47,771 nucleotides of DNA from a virus: the IMG/VR virus record IMGVR_UViG_3300046533_000670, positions 1-47,771 of that record; one strand, 5' to 3'. The notes under the pieces were generated by a model. That model made no database searches and was not told where the DNA came from. It saw only the letters and a list, made by a program, of their open reading frames with translations. Shown one piece after another: positions 29,556 through 38,921 of this stretch; the stretch's first letter is position 1, and each line of letters opens with the position of its first letter. A program made the translations under genes and the position numbers.

Positions 29556-31127
29556 ATATTCGGGCGACGTGCCGACCGGCGGCGCCCCGAGCGAGGCTTG
29601 CGGCCCCGGCGGCGGCGCTCCCTGCTGGTCGCTTGGTTGACCGCCCTGCAGCATCGGCACGGCCGCGGCCCCAGCCGCCGCAGCCGGAGCCCCGACGCTC
29701 AGGAGCGGGTGCTGCCCTTGCCAGAACCCCCGCACCACGTCCTCGGGGCTCTTGCCCATCCGGTAGGCGGTGTTCTTGATCCTGTCCTGGTACATGTCCA
29801 GGAAGGTCTTCGTCGGGTCGGTGTCGACCCCGGTCAACTTCGCATTGCCGACCCACCCCGAGGCCTGCGCCTGTCCCGGCGCCATTCCGGCATCCTTGGC
29901 CAAGCTCTGGTAGTAGTCCTCGAGCGGCGCGTATTCGGCTGTCTTTGGCATGTCCTCCCAGTAGACGGGCCGCTTGAGGGCGTCCTCCATCGTCAGGTTG
30001 CCGGCGGCGTACTCGTCCTGGGGGCGAAACTTGCTCTTGTCGGGCATGTCGATCTGCGTCTGCAGCCACCGCGGATCCTCGGACATCATCGCGGGTGCGC
30101 GCACGGCGTGCCGGTCCATCGCGATCGGCGTCAGGTTGCCTTCGAGGTTCGCGCCATAGGACGGCGTCTTGGAGACGTCGCCCTGCCCCCACGTCCCGCC
30201 CAGGACCGCGTTGGTCGCCAGCGTGTGACCCTTGTTGGCCATGCCGCCATGGTAGGGATCTGGAGGGGTCGCGTTGACTGCGACCGGACCCATGGCGTTC
30301 TTGTCGCGGTAGTAATAGTAGCTCGCCTCGCGCAGGTTGGTCGGGACCTTGTTGAGCGCGCTGGTGGCGGCGTTGTAGTCGATGAAGCGCTTAAAGGCGT
30401 CGCGGCCCGCCTGCTCCGACCCCAGCGCGTCGATCGCGTCCTGGATCGCCGGTTGGGTGTTGTGCCAGGACATGCCGACGTCCTTGCCCTGCTGGATCGA
30501 GTCGAGCATCCGTTGCCGCACGGCCGCATTGGCGACCAGGTCCGCAACCCGCGGCGTCAGGCCTTTCGGAGGTTCGTACCTCGGCAGCTCGACCTGCGGC
30601 ACATTCGGGACGGCGGCCAGTGAGGGGTCCTTGGAATTGTAAATGTCCGGGATCGTGACGTGCGGCGGCGGCGAGAGCGGGACGCCCTTGACTGGCCCTC
30701 CCTCCCAGGCCTGCGCCGTCGGGTTCCAGGTGACGTTCGGCAGATCCTTCGGCGCCTTGATGCGCTTGGCGATCGGCGCGGCGGCCGCGATGCTTAATGG
30801 CGCGGCGGCCTCCGCTATTGCGCCGGGATGGAACCCGCCGCCGGTTTCGGACTGCAGCGCGGCGGTGACGTCGCGCCCGAGCCCCTCGGGGTTCGGGACG
30901 CCCAGCTTGCCCGCCCCGTAGGCGACGCCTTGCCCGACGCCCTCGGTCCCGAGGTTCACCGCGTTGCCGATGGTATCGAGCGGATGAAGCATGCCCTGGG
31001 CGATGTTGGCGTTGAACCGCTGCAGGTAGGGCGCGGCCGCGCCGACGATCGTCCGCGGATCGACCGGGAATAGGTCGTTCATGAAGCCCCGGCTGGGGGG
31101 CGGCGTCGGGCGATACGGAGCGGCCAT
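29493..31127 (-). CDS. Putative virion-internal or structural protein
   Basis: The product is 544 residues from ATG 31127, forming TGATG with the upstream stop. The N-terminus is Pro-rich and the centre is helical (GLTPRVADLVANAAVRQRM, DAFKRFIDYNAATSALN). A Pro/Ala/Gln-rich C-terminal tail ends the protein. It lies last in the internal-virion block, after two peptidoglycan hydrolases, so ejection with the DNA is likely. No family name can be given. Confidence 0.6.
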   Translation of the reverse strand: MAAPYRPTPPPSRGFMNDLFPVDPRTIVGAAAPYLQRFNANIAQGMLHPLDTIGNAVNLGTEGVGQGVAYGAGKLGVPNPEGLGRDVTAALQSETGGGFHPGAIAEAAAPLSIAAAAPIAKRIKAPKDLPNVTWNPTAQAWEGGPVKGVPLSPPPHVTIPDIYNSKDPSLAAVPNVPQVELPRYEPPKGLTPRVADLVANAAVRQRMLDSIQQGKDVGMSWHNTQPAIQDAIDALGSEQAGRDAFKRFIDYNAATSALNKVPTNLREASYYYYRDKNAMGPVAVNATPPDPYHGGMANKGHTLATNAVLGGTWGQGDVSKTPSYGANLEGNLTPIAMDRHAVRAPAMMSEDPRWLQTQIDMPDKSKFRPQDEYAAGNLTMEDALKRPVYWEDMPKTAEYAPLEDYYQSLAKDAGMAPGQAQASGWVGNAKLTGVDTDPTKTFLDMYQDRIKNTAYRMGKSPEDVVRGFWQGQHPLLSVGAPAAAAGAAAVPMLQGGQPSDQQGAPPPGPQASLGAPPVGTSPEYLAWWQRLQDQMAGGPSATPT

Positions 31128-31672
31128 CAGTACCCCTGCGCTGTCTGCTGGGTTTGGCCAGGGCCGGAATAGCCGCCGACGAAGGTCTGGCCGCCGATCT
31201 TGGTGGTGTTCAACGCCGCCAGCGGGGCCGCCCACCTCGGCGGTTGGGGCATGTAGCCGTAATAGTGCGTCGCGCCCCCGGTCGGGTCGGGGATCGCGCC
31301 GCTATAGACCTGGTCGACGATCGCGCCGATCTTGGCGTAATTCGGATCCGTAGGCGGCAGATGCTGCGCGACGGGATTGCCCTCGGACGCGCCGCCGGTG
31401 TTCCACGGCGAGAACTCATGATAGCCGCGGGCGGGATTCACGCCAGCCGCTGGGGCGTGCACGACGTCGGTGATCCCGCCGCCGTAGCCGCCAGCATTGA
31501 CGCGGTTGAGGATGGCGTGCGCGACCGCCGCTTGCCCGAGCGGGGGCTGGTTGGCCGCTTCGCCATAGATCGTCCTGATCAGGTTCTCGCGATCGACCGG
31601 GTCCAGCGGGGGAGGGTTCCAGCCCAGCGGCGGCGATACCGGAAAGCGCCTGTCTGAGCCTATCCCGGCCAT
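31127..31672 (-). CDS. SleB-type cell wall hydrolase (virion-associated)
   Basis: This 181-residue protein carries the Hydrolase_2 pattern ENLIRTIYGEAANQPPLGQAA (Glu in YGEA is the likely catalytic acid), then AILNRV, then GGATHYYGY. SleB-like enzymes cleave glycan strands. With no signal peptide and a position among ejection proteins, it probably opens peptidoglycan during DNA entry. A second copy of this domain is at 32955-34541. Confidence 0.85.
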   Translation of the reverse strand: MAGIGSDRRFPVSPPLGWNPPPLDPVDRENLIRTIYGEAANQPPLGQAAVAHAILNRVNAGGYGGGITDVVHAPAAGVNPARGYHEFSPWNTGGASEGNPVAQHLPPTDPNYAKIGAIVDQVYSGAIPDPTGGATHYYGYMPQPPRWAAPLAALNTTKIGGQTFVGGYSGPGQTQQTAQGY

Positions 31673-31676
31673 CTCG

Positions 31677-32303
31677 CTATCCGCCAGTGTTCCAGTTTCG
31701 GAACGGATTGCCGACGAACATGCCGCCGGTCGCCGGATTGAAATACTGGTTCACGCCTCCCGATGTTGTGCCTCTCGGGACGAGCGAGTTCGGATCGCCT
31801 TGGAAACCTTGCGGCAGCCTCTGCGACCACCTATACGCCTGTATCGCCTGCTGGCGAGCCTGCCGCGCCGCCTCCACCGCCGCCGGGTCTGTTATCCCCA
31901 CTCCCGGCGTGCTCGCCGCCGCCATCGCTTGTCGAAAAGCCTGATCAATAGGGGCTTTCCACGCAGTATTGGGGTTATCATAAGGTTTCGCGCCTTGCAC
32001 CGCGCCAACCTGCAGCGGCGAATAGCTTGGCGCGGCTTGGGGTCCCGCAGGCAGCACGGCCGTGCTCGCCAACTGACTGGCGAGCGGGCTTTGCGCCGCG
32101 TTTGCGGTGCTGGGAACGGACGGCGTCGCCCCTCCGTTTGTCCCCGAACTCTGCAGCAATTCACTTCTGGCCCCTCCGCCGGCGGAGCTCAAGGAGCCGC
32201 TGCTGGCGGCGGGGCCTGCGACGGTCCCGGCCGAGGCCCCGCCCAAAGGACTTTTTGTGGCGCCCTTCACGGCCCCGCCGCCGCGCGCTGAACCAATAGC
32301 CAT
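31677..32303 (-). CDS. Low-complexity virion protein candidate
   Basis: This 208-residue protein is Gly/Ser/Ala-rich for 100 residues, then has a helical C-terminus (AFRQAMAAAS, AAVEAARQARQQAIQAYRW). GAGGAG lies upstream. It sits between the two cell-wall hydrolases and is probably an internal virion protein. No family is recognised. Confidence 0.55.
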   Translation of the reverse strand: MAIGSARGGGAVKGATKSPLGGASAGTVAGPAASSGSLSSAGGGARSELLQSSGTNGGATPSVPSTANAAQSPLASQLASTAVLPAGPQAAPSYSPLQVGAVQGAKPYDNPNTAWKAPIDQAFRQAMAAASTPGVGITDPAAVEAARQARQQAIQAYRWSQRLPQGFQGDPNSLVPRGTTSGGVNQYFNPATGGMFVGNPFRNWNTGG

Positions 32304-32318
32304 GGCGTTATCTCCTCG

Positions 32319-32948
32319 TTATCCGGTCTTCGCGGTGGTGGGGATGGGGGTGGAGGTTGGTTGCTGCTGATTGTATAGGCCCTGGAGCAGCGCGGCGTTG
32401 CTGACCAATTGATCCCGCTGCGCCCCGCTCAACGGGCCACTATTGCCGGATCCGAAACCGCCTGAGTTCCCTTGCGGGTACGCCTGGATGTTCTGATCCT
32501 GCCCCTGAATGTAATATATCAGGGGAGTGTTGGGGTTGTTGGCCAGGGCCTGGCCAGTTGGCGTAGCCTGGTAGTTGCCGACGAGCTCGCTGAGCGCCGG
32601 TCCCCATTGCCCAAGGGCGCTTTGCTGCGCCTGCGGCAACCCGCTGGCGGGCGCGCTCGCGGTGGTGGGCGCGGGAGCCGGGGCATCGGGCGCAGGCGCG
32701 GGCGCGGGCGCAGGAGCCGGGGCATCGGGCGCAGGCGCGGCCGCCGCAGGCGTGGTCGTCGTGTCCGAGGTCTTGGGCGCCAAGGCCTGCGCGGCCGCTC
32801 CGGTCGGAGGCCCAATGGGCGTAGGCGTGAAGAGCGGCGCGACCGCACTCGCCGCAGTCGTCTTTTTCTTGACCGGGGGCACGGCCGTGGCCGCCAACTG
32901 ATCGGCGACCGACTTGCTCGTATCTTGGGTTAACTTGCCGCTTGCCAT
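32319..32948 (-). CDS. Ala/Pro-rich virion protein candidate
   Basis: This 209-residue protein contains a repetitive APAPDAPAPAP stretch (about 68-95), a likely extended linker. It is followed by a helical part (SALGQWGPALSELVGNYQA) and a Gly/Asn/Gln-rich end. It lies in the internal-virion block; its function is unknown. Confidence 0.55.
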   Translation of the reverse strand: MASGKLTQDTSKSVADQLAATAVPPVKKKTTAASAVAPLFTPTPIGPPTGAAAQALAPKTSDTTTTPAAAAPAPDAPAPAPAPAPAPDAPAPAPTTASAPASGLPQAQQSALGQWGPALSELVGNYQATPTGQALANNPNTPLIYYIQGQDQNIQAYPQGNSGGFGSGNSGPLSGAQRDQLVSNAALLQGLYNQQQPTSTPIPTTAKTG

Positions 32949-32954
32949 GTCACG

Positions 32955-34541
32955 TCACCGGGTTGGAAACAGGCCCTGCAGCAACCGCTGCATGCTGTCG
33001 GCGAAGGGGTTGGTCACTGCCGGATAGCCCATCGATGGGCCGCCAGGCGTCATCGCTAACTCATTGTTGACGTCGCGGCCCGGCAACGTGTTCGGATCAT
33101 TAGGAATTGTCGCGCCCCAGTGGGGAACGAGCGAGGACATCGGCGAGCCTGGACGTTCGGGCGGCGTGACCACCGTGGTTGTGGGTTGAGAACCGAGGTT
33201 CGCGGGACGCGCCGGAGGCTGAGGGGCCTGGTCGAGCGGAGCGCGCTGCGCCAAGTCAGGCCGCGCGGTCTGGACGGCAGGCGCGGGCGCTGCGGGCGTC
33301 CCTGCGCCGGGAGCGAGGTTCATGGCGGTGTACAGGAACGGGTTGCGGCCGCCCTGCCCTCCTCCGCCCGTCGTCATGCCCTGCAGGACCTGATAGCGCG
33401 CATTGGCGTCAGAAGCCCCAGGGAGGGCCGCTGGCTGGCCTGCAGGCGCCTTGGCCGACACTGGCTGCGCCTGAGCCGCAGGCACGTCAGCGGGCGCCGC
33501 TGGGGCTGGGGCTGGGGCTGGGGCTGCCCCCGCAGAGGCCACCGGGGGGTAGCTCTGCCGGGTCGCGACCTGACTCTCGGGAGACGCGCCGGAATAGGCG
33601 CTCCAGACGGCGTTCACGTCCCCGCTCGCCTTGGCGGCCTTGAGCGAGGCCAGGAGTTGGGGGGTCCGCTCGAGCGGGGCCGCAGGCAACTGCCAATGGT
33701 TGAACTCCTTGGCGTTGCCGACGCCGTAAGGATTCGAGAGCCCGTTGGCCTGGGCGATCTGCGCCCACCGCTGGGTCTTGGGGCCGTTGGGGCCGTCAAG
33801 GCCGCGGATGTCGACCGCCAGGCCATAGGAGTGCGAGCTATTGCCGCCAGCGTCATAGGCCGAGGCTGCGCTCGTATCTCCCTTTTCCTTCAATTGCCCC
33901 GGCTCGCGAAACGCCGACTCGAGGCCGACATTGAGGCCTGCGCCCTGCGCCTGCTTGATGGCCGCCGCCAGCCGGGTCGCGAATTGCGGGTTGAGGTTCG
34001 CGGTGTCGCCAGGCCGGTCGGTATGGGCGCTGAGGCTCGAAAGAAAGGCCTTCGAGCCATCGTCCCTTGGGGCAGCCCCTGCCGGCGCGGCCCCTGGCGG
34101 GGGCGCGTGCAGATCGACCGCGCCCGCGGTGTTCGAGGCGTTCAGGGGCAGGGTGTAGAAGATCTGGTTACCGATCTTTCGTCCCTGCTGGCCAACGGCC
34201 CAGTCGGGGACGCGCCCGACAGGCTGCATGCCCTGCGGGGCGTAGAAGTGCGTCGCCCCGCCGGTGTTGTCGGGCGCCCCGGTTGTCGCCATGCGGTCGA
34301 CGATCGCCGCGACCTGCCGATACATCGGATCGTCTTGGCTGACGTTCTTGGGCGCCGCGAACTGTTTGTTCGCCGTCAGAAGTCTCGCTATGCGGCCCGT
34401 CCCCTCGCCGCCCCAGGCGCCGCTGAGGGCGCGGTTGTTGATGACGTTGGCGACTGCGAGCTGGCCCTCCGGCCCCTCGCCCCCGGCCTCGGCCAGGATC
34501 ACCCGGATCATCAAGTCGCGCGACTGCGGCGAGAGGGGCAT
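32955..34541 (-). CDS. Bifunctional peptidoglycan hydrolase: SleB-like plus M15 peptidase
   Basis: This 528-residue protein has an N-terminal SleB-like domain (residues 1-130, VILAEAGGEGPEGQLAVANV with Glu18, and GGATHFY). A Pro/Ala linker leads to an M15-type D,D-peptidase at about 165-290, with SSHSYGLAVDI giving His237 and Asp244, and EFNHWQL giving Glu279 and His282. A long Pro/Ala/Gly tail follows. One half cuts glycan and the other cuts peptide bonds. It is likely ejected to drill the wall. GGGAGG lies 10 nt before the start. Confidence 0.88.
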   Translation of the reverse strand: MPLSPQSRDLMIRVILAEAGGEGPEGQLAVANVINNRALSGAWGGEGTGRIARLLTANKQFAAPKNVSQDDPMYRQVAAIVDRMATTGAPDNTGGATHFYAPQGMQPVGRVPDWAVGQQGRKIGNQIFYTLPLNASNTAGAVDLHAPPPGAAPAGAAPRDDGSKAFLSSLSAHTDRPGDTANLNPQFATRLAAAIKQAQGAGLNVGLESAFREPGQLKEKGDTSAASAYDAGGNSSHSYGLAVDIRGLDGPNGPKTQRWAQIAQANGLSNPYGVGNAKEFNHWQLPAAPLERTPQLLASLKAAKASGDVNAVWSAYSGASPESQVATRQSYPPVASAGAAPAPAPAPAAPADVPAAQAQPVSAKAPAGQPAALPGASDANARYQVLQGMTTGGGGQGGRNPFLYTAMNLAPGAGTPAAPAPAVQTARPDLAQRAPLDQAPQPPARPANLGSQPTTTVVTPPERPGSPMSSLVPHWGATIPNDPNTLPGRDVNNELAMTPGGPSMGYPAVTNPFADSMQRLLQGLFPTR

Positions 34542-34568
34542 TGCCGTCAGGCCTCCCCAGCGCTATAT

Positions 34569-34585
34569 GTTGCGAACGGCGCAAC
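34569..34585 (+). promoter_or_regulatory. Operator dyad (site 3 of 4)
   Basis: A perfect GTTGCG-N5-CGCAAC preceded by TATAT. It lies between the divergent starts at 34541 (minus, hydrolase) and 34626 (plus, membrane microprotein) and could control either or both. Confidence 0.65.
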
Positions 34586-34625
34586 GCACTTAAGCCATGC
34601 CGCAATTTTTTCTGGAGCCTTAGCG

Positions 34626-34757
34626 ATGCGTTTCATAATCGGTCTGTTCTTCGTCCTACTGATCGTTGGAGGAGCCGCATTCAGCTGGCTTGTGGAGGAG
34701 ACTCAACGCCAAAACGCTCAGATCCACGAATGGAATGTCGCCCATCATCAAGGTTGA
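34626..34757 (+). CDS. Membrane microprotein on the opposite strand (moron candidate)
   Basis: This 43-residue protein has one helix (about 3-21, FIIGLFFVLLIVGGAAFSW) and a polar tail (EETQRQNAQIHEW). It is the only plus-strand gene within 18 kb of late minus-strand genes. It has its own operator-like dyad 40 bp upstream and GGAG 10 nt before the ATG. Its end overlaps the next minus gene by 10 bp tail to tail. This is the pattern of a separately regulated accessory gene; a role in superinfection or envelope change is only a guess. Confidence 0.7.
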   Translation: MRFIIGLFFVLLIVGGAAFSWLVEETQRQNAQIHEWNVAHHQG

Positions 34758-36988
34758 GTCCGCCCCGGTAAATATTTCATCAGGCCTGATATCACGCTCG
34801 GCGTGTTCGCCGCCGCCCGAGTGGCGTAGCTGGCGGCGGTCCCCAAGCCAGACTTCACTGTCTCGACTGGGTCCAGCGGGTCCGGGCGCATGCCTAAGCC
34901 TGCATGGCTTGCATACTGCGTCAGTAGTCCAGCGATATTGTCCGGAGTGAATTGCCGGCCGGAAACGGCGCGAATGAACGAGGGGTCGTGCAGGGCGCTG
35001 GTCAGGAGCGGTGCGAACGGCGCCAGACCTGCCGTCCCCAGCGTTCCTAAAAGACTGTGCGTGCCAAGGGCCAGCGCGCCGCCCGCGCCAACCGATCCCA
35101 GCATCCGCTTGAAGCCGCCCCGCTCCATCGGTTCGCCCGTGGTCTTGGCGGCGTCGATCGCCGCCTGCAACTTCTGGCCCGCGCCCGGCGCTTGTTGCTC
35201 GATATGCTCCATGACGTTCTCGTTGACGCCTGAGCTCGCCCCTTGCGCGAACACGTCAGGCCGGAAGCGCTCCATGCTTTTCGGGTGCGCCGGCTGGCCC
35301 TTGGCGGCGATTGTCTCCGCTATCGCTCGGTTGGGCTCAGTAGGGTCGAGGCTGCCAAGCTTGGTTAAGGTCGGCATGTCGCCGCCCTTAACCGCGCTAT
35401 TCAAGTTCGAGGTGATGTCGTCGGAAGTGGCGTATTTATCCCATGGCTGATCAGCATTGACGTCATCAAGCACACCCGCAGTGTCCGCCAAGTTGCGTTT
35501 GACCCGGCTATGCGCCTTCCAGTCCTGGTCGAGTTGCGCCCAGGACTGTCCGACCGCCGGACTCTTGTCGTTAGCCGCTTGCTGCATCTGGGCGCTCATC
35601 GCGTCCTCGATCGGCGAGATGTTCCTGGCGACCGTGTCCTTGGCGCCTCGGGCGCCGCTGGACGGCTGGAACATATTATCGACAATCGCCCCAAACGTGC
35701 TGCGCTCCGTCTTCAGCGCGTTGAAGGCGATCGAACCCGTCACTGGATCGACATTGCTCACGATCCGATGATAGGCGGCCTCCGCAGCTCGCCTGACCTG
35801 GTCGCCCGCATTCGGATCGGTCGCGACGCTCAAGGCGGCGTCAAGCACCGGCTGCGCGCTTACCCTTCGGTTTGGATCAATAGCCGCCTCGATATTGTCT
35901 GAACGGTTCTTCAGTTCGACCTCGGTATTGAAGATCTTCGACCGGCTTTGGTTGGCAAGATCAGTCGCGTAGTCGTTGAGGCTCTCCGGGCTGGCCTTCT
36001 CCACCGGCGTCGAGCCCGGCGCGAACTGCTGCAAGGCCTCGTTCGCCGTTCCTACGATCGCTCGTCCTTGCGCATCGACTGCGCCCTTCTCGCCAGTGCT
36101 GCTGAACGGAAACGCGGAGAAGCCAGAACTCAGCTTGCCGAAACTGCTGTTCGGATCAGCGACCGACTTAAGCGGCGGAGTGACGCCGATATTGCGATTG
36201 ATGTCGTAGTTCTGCCCGCTCTCATCGCCGGGACGGCCAGCAATGATCGGCATTGTCTTACCGCCGACCGCGGAAACCCCATGCCGCAGGCTGCCGCCAA
36301 GCATGCCGGCGACTGTCTCAGCGACCGGACCCCACCCGTGTTCGCGCGCGTATTTCTGCATGTCGTCGGAAATGAACCAATCAGCGGCGTTGCCAAGCTC
36401 CGAACGCGCGCCGGTCATCAACTTGTTGAAAGGCCCAGCGGCCTCCTTGACGCGAGTGAGTTGGTTGCCGGTCGGAAAGAACCACGGCAGGACCTGATCC
36501 ACCGTTTGCGCCGTCGGACTGGCGTTGGGGCCTAATGCAAGCGGCGTCCCGATAACCTTGCCGACGCCTTGGATGGCGGCTTCACTGGGGGTCCACACTC
36601 CGTGAGGCTGGGTCGCTGGCGCTTCCTTCACCAGCGATGGATCGCTCTGCGAGGCCTCGAGCATGCCAATATTGGGAGCGCTCGACGAGCCGAACCCCTG
36701 CGCAGCGGCTGACAAAAGGTCGAATGGCGCAGCCAAGGCTCGGATGCCGGCGCGTGCGCCATAGCCAGCGCCCTCTCGAATGTCCTGCGCCCACGGTTGG
36801 TCCCGCCAGTCTGGAGGCGGCGGCGGAAAGCCTCCGCTTGCGCCGCGGGCCGCGATCGATGGTTCGCTTGAGGACGGCTGACTTGTCGCAGCCATATGCC
36901 GGCTGATCGCAGCGTTTAGGGCTTCCGGCGGCATGTCGTCAGGAAAGTCGATCGTGTCGCCGTTGGGCAGGGTGACCGTTTGGGTCAT
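34748..36988 (-). CDS. Internal virion or DNA-ejection protein
   Basis: This 746-residue protein starts with LPNGDTIDFPDDMPPEALNAAI, a short motif common at the start of podovirus ejection proteins. It has a long helical middle (about 330-620), and near the end a hydrophobic, Gly-rich stretch (SVGAGGALALGTHSLLGTLG) that could insert into membrane. It follows two other internal proteins and overlaps the previous stop (ATGA). A T7 gp15/gp16-like role is inferred from place and size. Confidence 0.7.
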   Translation of the reverse strand: MTQTVTLPNGDTIDFPDDMPPEALNAAISRHMAATSQPSSSEPSIAARGASGGFPPPPPDWRDQPWAQDIREGAGYGARAGIRALAAPFDLLSAAAQGFGSSSAPNIGMLEASQSDPSLVKEAPATQPHGVWTPSEAAIQGVGKVIGTPLALGPNASPTAQTVDQVLPWFFPTGNQLTRVKEAAGPFNKLMTGARSELGNAADWFISDDMQKYAREHGWGPVAETVAGMLGGSLRHGVSAVGGKTMPIIAGRPGDESGQNYDINRNIGVTPPLKSVADPNSSFGKLSSGFSAFPFSSTGEKGAVDAQGRAIVGTANEALQQFAPGSTPVEKASPESLNDYATDLANQSRSKIFNTEVELKNRSDNIEAAIDPNRRVSAQPVLDAALSVATDPNAGDQVRRAAEAAYHRIVSNVDPVTGSIAFNALKTERSTFGAIVDNMFQPSSGARGAKDTVARNISPIEDAMSAQMQQAANDKSPAVGQSWAQLDQDWKAHSRVKRNLADTAGVLDDVNADQPWDKYATSDDITSNLNSAVKGGDMPTLTKLGSLDPTEPNRAIAETIAAKGQPAHPKSMERFRPDVFAQGASSGVNENVMEHIEQQAPGAGQKLQAAIDAAKTTGEPMERGGFKRMLGSVGAGGALALGTHSLLGTLGTAGLAPFAPLLTSALHDPSFIRAVSGRQFTPDNIAGLLTQYASHAGLGMRPDPLDPVETVKSGLGTAASYATRAAANTPSVISGLMKYLPGRTQP

Positions 36989-38232
36989 TGGAGCTCAACT
37001 TGCCCCGTCTTTGGGTTCCATATCCAGCGCTTGCCCGGCGGCGCTGCAGGAGGCGCAGGCGGTTGCGACCCACCGCCTCCCCCTCCACCCGCGCTAGTAT
37101 CAGCGCTGAACCCGCTCTTGCGCAGTTCATCGGCGCGACGCTGGCGGTTGGTAATCCAGGTATTGCGCAGTGCTGATGCGGCGTCTGCAGTCGGCTTGTC
37201 GAGGAAGGGCTGAGCGGCGGTTCCCTCATCCTGCAGGTTCTGCAACTGCCGATCAAAGACGTCGGCCATGCGATGAAACGATGGGGCGCTGTTCTTGGCG
37301 ACGTCGAGCGACTTCGACATGACGTCGCCGTAACCGCGCAACGTCGGATCGCCGCCCAAGGCTCGACCGCTTCCCCACATTGCCTGCATGCGCTTGGTCA
37401 GATCGTCGATCGCCTCCTGCTTGGAACTGAATATGCGGGCGAAGTCGATGGCGCCGCCAGTGGCGGCGGTCGCGGCTTTCAGGCCTTCGAGCACGGCTGG
37501 GTTCGAGATATCGCCATCAGGGATATTGATCAGCGCGTCGTAACCTTTGATGATATCGGCGAGTTCAGCGCGGTCGCTGATAGCCTGCCTGCCACGCGTG
37601 TCTGCTTGGTGGGCTTCGGCCGTTGTATCTTCAAGGTTCTTTGTCTGCGCCGCGATGGCTGAAGGATCTGGTCCCTGGACGACGTTGCCTGGCGCGTCGC
37701 CAAGCTTCGGGTTGATCACCAGCTTATCGCCGGCCCCCACATGCTGCGGCGTACTCTGCGCCTGCTCGATGGCGCTCCCCGTATCGAAGCCGTGTCCCGG
37801 CCCCAGCGTTGCATTCCGTCCAAGGTTGATGCCGGTCGTCAGGTTCCCCATCGAGGGATCGGCGGCGTAGCTGCCCGCCAGCACCGCATTGAAGGGACTA
37901 AAGCCAGCCGTTTGATCGCGCGTGCCCAGCGCCGTCGAAGGCGCTGCTACGGGAGGGACCGCAGCGCCAGCAAGCGTGTCCGCAACGCTTGGAACTGCGC
38001 TAGCGGTTGGGTCAGCATTGACCCCAGGAGCGCCGGTGACCCCAGGAATGGAGAGGACGCCGCGTTGCCGCGTGCTTAAGAGCCAGTTATTCCGATCGGC
38101 CGCCTCGGTCTGCTGGCGGAGGAGCTCGGCCTCGGCTCGCGTCTTCGGGCTGAAGTTGTTGGCAATGCCCGCCAGCGCAGAGCTGAGTGCGCTGCCTGTC
38201 TCGCCGCCGTCCTGAAGGTAAATTCCGGGCAT
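36985..38232 (-). CDS. Internal virion protein candidate
   Basis: This 415-residue protein has a helical N-terminus, a disordered Ala/Pro region, a long charged helical centre (about 190-350), and a poly-Gly linker before a short C-terminal motif (GKRWIWNPKTGQVELQ). It is adjacent to the gene upstream and overlaps the next by ATGA. No enzymatic motif is visible. Confidence 0.65.
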   Translation of the reverse strand: MPGIYLQDGGETGSALSSALAGIANNFSPKTRAEAELLRQQTEAADRNNWLLSTRQRGVLSIPGVTGAPGVNADPTASAVPSVADTLAGAAVPPVAAPSTALGTRDQTAGFSPFNAVLAGSYAADPSMGNLTTGINLGRNATLGPGHGFDTGSAIEQAQSTPQHVGAGDKLVINPKLGDAPGNVVQGPDPSAIAAQTKNLEDTTAEAHQADTRGRQAISDRAELADIIKGYDALINIPDGDISNPAVLEGLKAATAATGGAIDFARIFSSKQEAIDDLTKRMQAMWGSGRALGGDPTLRGYGDVMSKSLDVAKNSAPSFHRMADVFDRQLQNLQDEGTAAQPFLDKPTADAASALRNTWITNRQRRADELRKSGFSADTSAGGGGGGGSQPPAPPAAPPGKRWIWNPKTGQVELQ

Positions 38233-38907
38233 TTACGTCACCTTCGGTTTTATTGAGGAGCCGAAAGCGCTGCCCGCGATATTGGCCAACGAACCGGCGA
38301 GGCTGCCCGCCAAGTTAGAGCCCTGCACGAACTGCTCCGGCTGGATCGCCTGGTAGACCCCGAGGGTCGCCGTGTCGCCCTTGCGCATATCGCTCGCGAG
38401 CTGAATGGCCTGGTTGCCTGACGTGATGGCCTGGTTGGCCTGCTGGCCCATGTCGTTGTAGCCGCCGCCGTAGGACGATATCCCCGCCAGGGCCGCAATG
38501 CGTCCCTGCGCCGCCCTAGCCGCCGCCGTCACCCGCTGCGCCATGTCCTGCTGCACTGACGTGTCGGCGCCTGCTTGTCCGCCGAGCAACGCAATGTTGG
38601 AGTCTGGGGCGGCAGGCGAGCCCTGCAGCATCTGCGTGTTGAGGTTGGCCTGCGCCGTCTGTTGGTTGGCCTGCTGCGCCTGCGGCGAAACCTTGGCGAG
38701 CGTATCCTGCTCGGCCTGGCTCGCCTTCTGCCGGTTGGCCTCGTCCTTGGCGGCCGCAGTCGCCGCGGCCTGCTGCTGCGTCGCCAGCCACTGGTCGTTG
38801 GCGTTCTGCTGCGCCGCCAGGGTGTCCTGCTGGCCCATGTAATTGACGCCCGCCGAGAGTACGCTGCCGGCGCCGGCAAGAGCCATGGCTGAGATTGGAT
38901 CACACAT
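38233..38907 (-). CDS. Internal virion protein, T7 gp14-like by position
   Basis: This 224-residue protein starts with MCDPISAMALAGAGSVLSAG, an N-terminus I recall from small internal virion proteins of short-tailed phages. Ala/Gln-rich helices (about 25-150) and a hydrophobic C-terminal stretch (NLAGSLAGSLANIAGSAFG) follow, suggesting membrane insertion. It probably forms part of the ejection channel. Confidence 0.7.
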   Translation of the reverse strand: MCDPISAMALAGAGSVLSAGVNYMGQQDTLAAQQNANDQWLATQQQAAATAAAKDEANRQKASQAEQDTLAKVSPQAQQANQQTAQANLNTQMLQGSPAAPDSNIALLGGQAGADTSVQQDMAQRVTAAARAAQGRIAALAGISSYGGGYNDMGQQANQAITSGNQAIQLASDMRKGDTATLGVYQAIQPEQFVQGSNLAGSLAGSLANIAGSAFGSSIKPKVT

Positions 38908-38921
38908 CGTTCATTGTCCGC

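Noticed and set aside
32640-32760. Short tandem repeats that might suggest a CRISPR array
   Set aside because: They encode an Ala/Pro/Asp linker in frame and have no spacers. No CRISPR array or cas gene was seen.
33120-34757. Plus-strand open frame of 545 codons running into the membrane microprotein
   Set aside because: Only the last 43 codons (from 34626) have a ribosome site and a sensible protein. The rest is antisense to the SleB-M15 hydrolase.
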